The notes under the pieces were generated by a model. It was not told the DNA's origin. It ran no database searches and worked only from the letters and a program-made list of their open reading frames with translations. DNA of 60,029 bases from Euryarchaeota archaeon UBA58 (GTDB lineage Archaea; Thermoplasmatota; Poseidoniia; Poseidoniales; Thalassarchaeaceae): contig DAHR01000011.1 in the NCBI GenBank assembly GCA_002498525.1, positions 1,247-61,275 of the forward strand, given 5' to 3'. Positions 51,736-58,440 of this stretch are shown here, one piece after another. Position numbers and translations under genes: made by a program. Each line of letters begins with the position of its first letter. The first letter of the stretch is position 1.

Positions 51736-52350
51736 TTAGAAAGTTGATTCCCAGTCATCGACGTCCTGAGCGCGCTCCCAGTCCGCATAGGTCGTAACGC
51801 CGCGAGCGGTCAGTATCTCGCGCGCCAGCAGCCAGTAGATGAGAGACAACGAGCGGCGACCTTTGTTATTCGCTGGAAGAGCGAGGTCGACATTCCGCAG
51901 AGTGTTGTTGGCATCGCAGATGCCAACGATTGGCAGGCCCGTAGAGACAGCCTCTGACAGGGCCTGGGCATCCGCAGCAGGATCGGTCACGAAGAGAACC
52001 TCAGGCTCCATGTAAGTGCGCAGTTGAGGGTTCGTCAGCGTTCCTGGGATGAAGCGGCCGACGATTCTCTTCGCGCCGATCGCCTGAGCGAACTTGCGTG
52101 CAGGGCGCTGTCCATATTGACGAGCGCTGACGATGAGGATGCGCTCAGGGTCGTAATTCAAGAGGAATTTTGCGGCCGTGCGGATGCGGGCATCCGTCTG
52201 GTGGATATCGAGGATGTGAAGTCCGCTGCCGTCAGCACGGTCACTGTCGATGAAGCGTTGCATGTCAGCCGATTTCATGTTGGTTCCGACGTGAACGGCG
52301 TGCGTCTCATAGACGTCGTACGGCACGAGGGGAGACTCTGCTTCACTCAT
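51736..52350 (-). CDS. rps2: 30S ribosomal protein uS2
   Basis: A 204-residue archaeal-type uS2: THAVHVGTNMKSADMQRFI, GLHILDIHQTDARIRTAAKFL, RQYGQRPARKFAQAIGAKRIVGRFIPGTLTNP (in parts) and FVTDPAADAQALSEAVSTGLPIVGICDANN. It lacks the coiled-coil insert of bacterial S2. ATG 52350 matches the family length; GAGGT lies 9 nt upstream and a CTTATGA box 41 nt upstream. In many archaea uS2 follows rpoK/eno; here it stands between a helicase and a lipoprotein. Confidence 0.95.
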   Translation of the reverse strand: MSEAESPLVPYDVYETHAVHVGTNMKSADMQRFIDSDRADGSGLHILDIHQTDARIRTAAKFLLNYDPERILIVSARQYGQRPARKFAQAIGAKRIVGRFIPGTLTNPQLRTYMEPEVLFVTDPAADAQALSEAVSTGLPIVGICDANNTLRNVDLALPANNKGRRSLSLIYWLLAREILTARGVTTYADWERAQDVDDWESTF

Positions 52351-52387
52351 CAAGGATACCTCAGCAGCGCGGCGACCTGCCTCCCCC

Positions 52388-52394
52388 TCATAAG
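52388..52394 (-). promoter_or_regulatory. TATA-like box of uS2
   Basis: CTTATGA on the minus strand, centred 41 nt before ATG 52350, leaving a short leader with the GAGGT ribosome-binding site. Confidence 0.35.
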
Positions 52395-52421
52395 CGCTGC
52401 GCATTGCCCCAAAGGGCCGCC

Positions 52422-53042
52422 TCACTCGGATTGAAGTTCGGATAAATCGGTGCATTCGCCGACGTCGTGCACTTCGGCGAAGTGAACACAGGGTTTCGTC
52501 AAGGTCACAGTAAGATCGAAATGGTCGTGGAATGATGCTGGTTCGAGCGGCGAGTTCCAGCCGTAGCCACGGGCATCGATCTCTACAAGCCAGTTGCCAT
52601 CAAAGAAATTCCCGCTAAATTCAACGCGTTCGAGAGGATAATCCTGAGTCGCTCGAACCTCCCAGAACGGGTTACCCCCTGCCTCGCGCACGCCAGGCTC
52701 CCAAAGGCGCACCTCGACGTAGCGGTACTGGTTGGTCTCGTTGCCGACGAGTTCTTCGAGGAGGCTCGAATAAGGGAACTGCGCCCTGAAGACAATCGTC
52801 AGTTTGGCGACGGTATCGTCGAATTGGATGATGGTTTCATTGGTGTAGGAGATGGCTTCGAGACTGTCGGACTCGAATGTCACATCCCAAGGTTCGGGAC
52901 CGTCTTCCTTCATGATGAAGACCGGTTTCTCGCGCATTCCTTCGAGAATCTCTCGCTGCATGACAAGGCCGATGCAGCCGGCGCTGACCGTCGAGGCCAG
53001 CAGAATCAGCAGCATCCAGACTGCCATCGACTGAGTCCTCAT
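52422..53042 (-). CDS. lipoprotein of unknown function
   Basis: About 206 residues from ATG 53042. The signal sequence MAVWMLLILLASTVSAGCIG ends in a lipobox-like cysteine. The rest is a beta-rich extracellular domain with RYVEVRLWEPGVREAGGNPFWEV and FFDGNWLVEIDARGYGW, resembling small lipid- or metal-binding sandwiches, and two late cysteines (PCVHFAEVHDVGEC). No family recognised. It precedes uS2 on the same strand, but uS2 appears to have its own promoter. Confidence 0.6.
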   Translation of the reverse strand: MRTQSMAVWMLLILLASTVSAGCIGLVMQREILEGMREKPVFIMKEDGPEPWDVTFESDSLEAISYTNETIIQFDDTVAKLTIVFRAQFPYSSLLEELVGNETNQYRYVEVRLWEPGVREAGGNPFWEVRATQDYPLERVEFSGNFFDGNWLVEIDARGYGWNSPLEPASFHDHFDLTVTLTKPCVHFAEVHDVGECTDLSELQSE

Positions 53043-53069
53043 CACTTCCAACGGGGGGAACATCTGACT

Positions 53070-53264
53070 TCAACCAAGCGCTATGCTGCTACCCTCTGAG
53101 GTGTAAGCAGGTGCCTCTCGGTACTCACAGGGAACGTCAAAGCCGAAAGGCTCAGTCACCCAATCGTCGTCATCGAGGCGTCCACCCCAAGAGTCAGTCA
53201 CAAAAGAATCTGTTTGATGATCGAAGGCTAACAGAATTTGGTCTGTCGGGGCGACATCCGTGAT
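53070..53264 (-). pseudogene. open frame without start codon, possible gene remnant
   Basis: A 64-codon frame preceded by TGA and ending in TGA 53070-53072, encoding ITDVAPTDQILLAFDHQTDS up to residue 20, then FVTDSWGGRLDDDDWVTEPF and GFDVPCEYREAPAYTSEGSS. The composition (acidic, aromatic, few stops) looks like real protein, but there is no ATG; GTG at about 53201 would leave 43 residues. It is most simply the 3' end of a decayed or frameshifted gene. The rest of the 53043-53450 gap shows nothing else convincing except the hairpin at 53428. Confidence 0.3.
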
Positions 53265-53427
53265 TCATTGAGACGATTTCTGGATTATTATGCAGTATTA
53301 GATTACAGCGCGGCTTGCCTCTCTCACTGAATGATAACGTGGGAACCGGACAAACCTGTTGCGGATAGTGCCCCAACAGCAATTCACTGAAGCGTTTCCA
53401 GGAAAATCACTCAGCGCATGAGCTGAT

Positions 53428-53448
53428 ATCGCTCGCTATGCGAGCGAT
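53428..53448 (-). terminator. perfect 9-bp hairpin after the FKBP gene
   Basis: ATCGCTCGC and GCGAGCGAT flank a three-base loop, beginning 2 nt after the FKBP stop codon (minus strand). No U-tract follows, so it is not a canonical intrinsic terminator; it could stabilise the mRNA 3' end or pause polymerase. Confidence 0.45.
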
Positions 53449-53450
53449 GA

Positions 53451-54149
53451 TTACTCTTCTTCTTCTGCAGCGACACGCGGAGTGTGTACTTCGCGGAAGA
53501 CAACGACGCCGACTTCGAGGTGCTCGCGCAGAGCCCGCACGAGACTGAACTTGGCGTAAGCCCAATTCTGGTCGTAAGCGATTGAATCTGGCAGAGTTAT
53601 GGTGACATCGTCAGCCTCGAACTCGACTTCGAAGTCCGAGCGGCCGGTGTTCATCTGTAACAGAGTCGCGACGCGCTCGGAGCGGTCTTCGACTACCTTG
53701 ACGATGGTGTAGGTGTAGCGTAGAGTTGTGCCGGCGAGTGGGTGATTGTAGTCGATGCGAGCGCGGCCGGCGCGAAGCATCTGCAGGACGCCGTTGCGGC
53801 CGCCGATCTCCACAGGCGCGCCAATACCCAGCATGTTCGGGTCACTGACACTGCGCATCAGGACATTCTGCGAGATGGTCTCGACGAGAGAGGAATCACG
53901 CTCGCCATAAGCATCGGTGGGCTCGATATCGAATGTGTATTCGGTCTCGGTTTCGGCTTCAGCGAGGTGAGCCTCGAAGCCGCCGATCAAGCGACCGTCA
54001 CCAATCACGGTGATCATCGGCTCATAGGTGCGGTTCTCATCGAAGAGCTCGTGTTCCTTCGCGATATCCTCACGAGTGGTCTCAATCAAATCGCCGCTGC
54101 CGACGTTATACAGGTCGTAATCGATGTGAACGATGGCTCCGGTATCCAT
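53451..54149 (-). CDS. FKBP-type peptidyl-prolyl isomerase (archaeal SlyD-like)
   Basis: A 232-residue protein of the long archaeal FKBP class: GAIVHIDYDLYNVGSGDLIETT, VIGDGRLIGGFEAHLAEAE, PTDAYGERDSSLVETI, then an inserted-flap segment and IDYNHPLAGTTLRYTYTIVKV, which closes the FKBP domain (residues 1-155). The C-terminal 75 residues are a separate beta/alpha domain (FEVEFEADDVTITLPD) ending in EEEE. It accelerates proline isomerisation and acts as a chaperone in the cytoplasm. Length matches archaeal FKBP26-type proteins. Confidence 0.9.
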   Translation of the reverse strand: MDTGAIVHIDYDLYNVGSGDLIETTREDIAKEHELFDENRTYEPMITVIGDGRLIGGFEAHLAEAETETEYTFDIEPTDAYGERDSSLVETISQNVLMRSVSDPNMLGIGAPVEIGGRNGVLQMLRAGRARIDYNHPLAGTTLRYTYTIVKVVEDRSERVATLLQMNTGRSDFEVEFEADDVTITLPDSIAYDQNWAYAKFSLVRALREHLEVGVVVFREVHTPRVAAEEEE

Positions 54150-54256
54150 GGTATTGCCCCCTACGAGCGACCCGCCGACCTATCTCCCCTTTTTGATTCA
54201 CTCGGTCAACGCAGAGGTCGTAGATTCGACAAAACCGATGTACTGAGTGATTTCTC

Positions 54257-54385
54257 ATGCCTGAAGAAATGAAACGTGCAATATTACCCACCAATCCACT
54301 GTGCATCTTCGGTATGGATGCAATCGCTGGTCTGGTGAAGAGAATCCTCGATCAACAGTACCCAGAACAAGTTTACTTTGCGTAA
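54257..54385 (+). CDS. 42-aa small ORF between FKBP and ccmF
   Basis: ATG 54257 to TAA 54383-54385. The peptide begins MPEEMKRAILPTNPLCIFGM and continues DAIAGLVKRILDQQYPEQVY, with an amphipathic helix in the middle. It is on the opposite strand to both neighbours in a 332-nt gap, and I see no clear TATA or Shine-Dalgarno. No family recognised; it could be a real microprotein or the remnant of a longer gene. Confidence 0.35.
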   Translation: MPEEMKRAILPTNPLCIFGMDAIAGLVKRILDQQYPEQVYFA

Positions 54386-54481
54386 TGATTTCCAACTCCT
54401 TCTTCGCCACCTAGACGAGGAAGCGATCAGCCTTGGTGGGAGTGAGTGAAGTGATCGCGCCCAGCACTCGCAGAGAGCGTT

Positions 54482-56827
54482 TCATTCCTCTTCTTCGGAT
54501 GTGGTTTGAGCCCCATTTCCGCGCTCGCTGGAAAGCAGAGCCAACAGCCCACCCAGCATGATGAATCCCCAGCCGGTCCAGACCAGGTGGGATCCTTGGA
54601 GGTCGTGGATGGTGACGCGAATCTGGGTGATTTCATCGATCTCTCCTGACATCATCGCACCGAGGCTGACGCTTGCCTGAGTCGAATCGAGAATGAAAAT
54701 CAAATCGCCGCTCGGACGCACGATTCTGTCAACCTCCGAGCGCTGCTGGAAGAAATTGAAACGCAGAATCCCCGGAGTGACTTCGCCAACTGGCTCGCCG
54801 TCTTTTTGGACTTCGATGATGAAGCCTGCGAATCCTTCACCGATGGCGTAAGGGTAGTCCGGATCGTCATCGTCGATGAGAATTGTATCTCTGAAAATGA
54901 GTTCGTAGCCGTTGAATTCGGTCGCGACGTCCTTCTCGAGAGCGACCAGATGGCTCGGGTCGGCGCGGTCGACCAAAGTGGTCGTCATGACGTGGCCCAT
55001 CAGCAGGAGAAGGATGCCGAGATGGGCGAGGTGCGAGCCGAAGTAGCGCAGGCGGGCTGCATTGCTTCGGGCTCGAATGCCTTGCGCGCGCAGTGAGGGA
55101 ATAGTGCGCTTAGCCGTCTTCCAGACCTCGGTAATCGTCGGTGGCAGGGCGAGGAAGAGCCAGGTCAGAAGGAAGAGGCTGATGGCGCCGCGCGAGATGG
55201 TCGAAGTGAGCAGAAGTTCCGGGTCACCGGGCAAGGCGAAGCGGTCTGCGTTGAAGGCGAGTGCTAGCGATGCTGCGAGCGTGGCGAGCAGAATCATGTT
55301 GCCTTTTCGCGCTTCGACGCTGCGGCCCCAGGCGTAAAGGGTGAGAGCGAGAACCCCGAGTGCGATGATCGGTGCACCGTAGAACTCGTGTGCTGCGAGG
55401 CTGGTGCCGTCGATCTCGGCGGTCAGCAGGAGCCACGTCAGGCCGAGGAATGCTGCGCCGCCGAACCATGGAATCGAGCGTGCGAGGCGGGTGCGCGCGG
55501 CAGTGTTCTGGAAGGCGGCGAGAATCGGCAAGTCCTCCTCTTCGGCCGACATCATCCAAGGTCCGAGGAAAATCGCCATGCCGACGACAGCTTGGGGAAT
55601 GGTCGCTGTCCAGGTCCAACTGGCGAAGAGCATCAGGAATACGCCGCCGAAGACCCATTGCAGCGGGGGGTGCTCGGCTTGCCCACGCACGAGTAAGAGC
55701 ATCAGGGCGAAGCCGACGAGGGTGATGGCGCTCGAGCCTATCCATGCTCCGACCGCGGCGGCGGCGAGGAGCAGAACGGTTGCCAGAGGTGGGTTCGTCG
55801 CAGTCAAGGGTTCGTGGCCGGCTTCAGACATCGCTTGGCGTTGTTGGCAGAGCAACCAGACGACAGCGGCGCCGGCGAGGATTAGCATCAGAATCAGGTA
55901 AGCCATGACTTCGATGCCGGCAGCGCCTTGGTCGGCGATCTGCAGAATTCGGATGTAAGCATCGTCGGAGATCTTCGCATCCTCATTGCCGACGAAGGAA
56001 TGCACCGAAGCCCAGACTCCATTGGCGCGCGTGACGAGAGTCGCGTGGATAGCCAGCGCGCCTGCGATCAAGCCCAATGCGGGCGAGGCGGTCATCGCTG
56101 AGGAGCGACCCTCGCCGGTCCGCGCGCGAGCGTGAAGAATCATCAGAAGGGCGAACCAAGGCAGAATCGAAGCGGTCTCGACAGGGTCCCAAGCCCAGTA
56201 ACCACCCCAGTCAAGAACGGTGTATGCCCAAAGACCACCCAGCCCGATGCCAACTGCACCGACGAGGAAACCAGCCCTCGCCCAGTGCAGTTGAGTCTCG
56301 TGAACGACCCTTGCATCCCGCCCCTCGATCAACCCAGCCAGAGCCACGCAGGCGACAGCCAGACAGAGCGAATAATAAGAGAAAACGAGGGGCGGATGAA
56401 TCACCATCAAATCGGTTTGAAGTAGCGGATTGAGCGTCCCAACTACACCAGTCGCAGCAGCGAAAGGAGCCAGAATCCAAGAGATGCACAGCACGATCAG
56501 AGTCATCCCATGAAGCAATCTGACCTCAAGAGGAATCGGGTTACTGCGCCCTGCCATGAACCAAGTCACAAGCCCCAGAAGTGCAGCCCACAGGAGCAAT
56601 GGACCAGCCCGTCCACCCCACACCGCTGAGATGCGGTAGAACAGCGGCAGGTCGGCCCCACCGTAGCGCGCGACCAAGTCCAAGGAGGAGGCGTCGACGA
56701 TGAAGGCCATCATCAGGACGAGGAAGGGAGCCACCTGAGCGGCCACAGTCGTGTGTCGGGCGAGCGGGTCTCCCGCGCGCCTAGGCAGAGCAATCTGCAG
56801 CAGACTCGTCAAAGCAGCGAGCAGCAT
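54482..56827 (-). CDS. ccmF: cytochrome c heme lyase subunit CcmF
   Basis: A 781-residue polytopic protein with about 15 helices. The tryptophan-rich heme-handling motif is GGYWAWDPVETASILPW (about residues 208-224); MVIHPPLVFSYY and GPLLLWAALLG are other family blocks, with conserved histidines. A large periplasm-side domain (about 640-750) precedes the last helix. CcmF with CcmH attaches heme to CxxCH of apocytochrome c (system I). No other ccm gene is in the window. The in-frame codons before ATG 56827 encode GDSILATIGFLL, a natural start of helix 1, but no ATG, GTG or TTG is present there, so the real start may be a CTG or ATT codon. Confidence 0.9.
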   Translation of the reverse strand: MLLAALTSLLQIALPRRAGDPLARHTTVAAQVAPFLVLMMAFIVDASSLDLVARYGGADLPLFYRISAVWGGRAGPLLLWAALLGLVTWFMAGRSNPIPLEVRLLHGMTLIVLCISWILAPFAAATGVVGTLNPLLQTDLMVIHPPLVFSYYSLCLAVACVALAGLIEGRDARVVHETQLHWARAGFLVGAVGIGLGGLWAYTVLDWGGYWAWDPVETASILPWFALLMILHARARTGEGRSSAMTASPALGLIAGALAIHATLVTRANGVWASVHSFVGNEDAKISDDAYIRILQIADQGAAGIEVMAYLILMLILAGAAVVWLLCQQRQAMSEAGHEPLTATNPPLATVLLLAAAAVGAWIGSSAITLVGFALMLLLVRGQAEHPPLQWVFGGVFLMLFASWTWTATIPQAVVGMAIFLGPWMMSAEEEDLPILAAFQNTAARTRLARSIPWFGGAAFLGLTWLLLTAEIDGTSLAAHEFYGAPIIALGVLALTLYAWGRSVEARKGNMILLATLAASLALAFNADRFALPGDPELLLTSTISRGAISLFLLTWLFLALPPTITEVWKTAKRTIPSLRAQGIRARSNAARLRYFGSHLAHLGILLLLMGHVMTTTLVDRADPSHLVALEKDVATEFNGYELIFRDTILIDDDDPDYPYAIGEGFAGFIIEVQKDGEPVGEVTPGILRFNFFQQRSEVDRIVRPSGDLIFILDSTQASVSLGAMMSGEIDEITQIRVTIHDLQGSHLVWTGWGFIMLGGLLALLSSERGNGAQTTSEEEE

Positions 56828-56858
56828 CAGCAGAAAGCCGATTGTGGCGAGAATCGAA

Positions 56859-58094
56859 TCACCATCCGTAGAATTTCGCGCGTGAATAACCGAATGAGAG
56901 CATCGCTGGAATGATTCTCCGAGCGTAGAGGCTCGGACGGCGCAGAAGTATGCGGAGGCAGACGGCGAGTTTTCCGTGAGGACCCATCTCGCTCATCTCG
57001 TCGGGAAAGCAGCGCGCCATCAACGACAAATCATTGTCAGAGAGGTCGAACAATGCGGTTTTCCCCCGCAGAATCTTGTCGTATGGCGGGAATTCGTCTT
57101 TCCACAATTGCTGGTATCGGGACATTCTGGTAGAGCTGAGGTCGCCTGTCGCGATCTGCTCGGCGGCGACCTTTGCGGCGAAGACGGCGGATTTCAGTGC
57201 GAGGTGCGAGCCGCCTTCGAAAAGCGGCGATGTGAAGCCTGCAGCGTCTCCGATCAGCATCAATCCATCATCGTAGGTGACTTCGTGGGGGCCGGAGATC
57301 GGGATGGTGCCTCCGAAGGCCGGGTTACCCTTCTCCTTCCATTGTGGCGGAACTTGTTCAAGCCCCTTGAAATGGGTGATTTCGATGAATTCGTCGAGGG
57401 CCTTCTTGGCCCTCGGTTTGTCTTCTGTGACAAGGCCGACATTGGCTCGGCCGTCGCATTTGGGGATCATCCAGAGGTAGCCCTTCTCGGCGTACTCCGG
57501 CCAGATGTAGAAGTCGAGGTAGCCGTCATTCGGAACTTCGAGCATCTCGTATTGCATGCCTGCGATGACCTCCGGGCGTGGGTTGAGGTCGAGCATCTTG
57601 TTGCATATCCCAGCGACGCCAGAAGCGTCGATTACGACTTTGGCGAGGATTGGAAATTGCTCGCCCTTGCCCTCGCACAGCCAGCCAGTGAAACGGTCCC
57701 CATCGAATTGCTTCTCCATGTTTCGGAGTTTGTGCGAGAGGTGGAGAGCGGCTCCTGCTGCTACCGCTTCATCGGCGATCCAGCGCTCGAAGAGATGCTT
57801 CTCGAGGACATAGCCCTCCTCGCTCAGGCACTTGGCGGTGCCGTCGGGGAAAATGACGCGGATACCCTCGACCCGCATCGAGATGACGTCCTCTGGCAGG
57901 CTCAGGTTGAGATTGTCACAAGCGATATCCGAGATGCATTCTCCGCAGTGAACCGGTGTTCCGATCGCCGGATGATCCTCGATGAGAATCGTCGAAAGGC
58001 CGTTGCGGGCGCTGTGCAGTGCGGCATTTCCGCCACCCGGACCTGCGCCTATCACCAGCACGTCGCATGTCGTGATATCTTCGCCCACGGTCAA
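56859..58094 (-). CDS. geranylgeranyl reductase family flavoprotein
   Basis: A 411-residue FAD-dependent reductase: dinucleotide loop VLVIGAGPGGGNAALHSARNG, VHCGECIS, EKHLFERWIADEAVAAGA, IDASGVAGICNK, and LMLIGDAAGFTSPLFEGG near residue 285. Archaeal members saturate the geranylgeranyl chains of ether lipids (digeranylgeranylglycerophospholipid reductase); related ones act on quinone side chains. The start is TTG 58094 (GTG 58088 also possible), as no ATG fits. CcmF follows with 31 nt between; UbiD is divergent upstream. The neighbourhood suits membrane lipid or quinone synthesis. Confidence 0.88.
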   Translation of the reverse strand: MTVGEDITTCDVLVIGAGPGGGNAALHSARNGLSTILIEDHPAIGTPVHCGECISDIACDNLNLSLPEDVISMRVEGIRVIFPDGTAKCLSEEGYVLEKHLFERWIADEAVAAGAALHLSHKLRNMEKQFDGDRFTGWLCEGKGEQFPILAKVVIDASGVAGICNKMLDLNPRPEVIAGMQYEMLEVPNDGYLDFYIWPEYAEKGYLWMIPKCDGRANVGLVTEDKPRAKKALDEFIEITHFKGLEQVPPQWKEKGNPAFGGTIPISGPHEVTYDDGLMLIGDAAGFTSPLFEGGSHLALKSAVFAAKVAAEQIATGDLSSTRMSRYQQLWKDEFPPYDKILRGKTALFDLSDNDLSLMARCFPDEMSEMGPHGKLAVCLRILLRRPSLYARRIIPAMLSFGYSRAKFYGW

Positions 58095-58440
58095 TTGGGT
58101 TAGGCATCAGTCCAAGAAACCCTCGCCGCGCACGGTTGTGTACGGCGTCGTTCTGTGATGCTGGATAATAACAAGGCGATGTCTCGCAGTGGTACGGAAA
58201 CTCGGTCACAACCAGACATCGGAATTGACGACTTTGGTGAATTTGGGTGCACCGCGGGGGCCGAGGCCCTCGGCGGCCGTGTATCCGCTTGCGGGCTGAT
58301 ACCAAAGGATGCGTGGTCGTCCAAGAGATTTGCCACATAACGTAGAGTCGGCTTCAGCCCATTTCCAGCAGCGTGGAGGGGCACTGGCCGAAAGTGAATG
58401 TGAGCGAACCTTCTCAACAACGAATCGCTACGCGGGGCTG
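58095..58440. other. 346-nt gap between divergent genes
   Basis: No convincing gene. A 61-codon frame on the plus strand (58155-58340, GTG start) and an antisense frame overlap each other, and neither looks like a known family. A short GC-rich hairpin (GCCGAG/CTCGGC) lies near 58258-58272. No tRNA-like fold was recognised. It must hold the divergent promoters, but no clear TATA could be picked. Confidence 0.4.

Noticed and set aside
52351..52455. Extended start of uS2 at 52455
   Set aside because: The extra 35 residues are outside the family, and the ribosome-binding site and TATA-like box fit ATG 52350.
53194..53382. 62-codon minus-strand frame with ATG
   Set aside because: The translation has no hydrophobic core or recognisable motif, and the overlapping frame at 53070-53264 looks more protein-like.
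58155..58340. 61-codon plus-strand frame before ubiD
   Set aside because: It starts with GTG, shows no family, and overlaps an equally long antisense frame; kept only as a remark on the gap.
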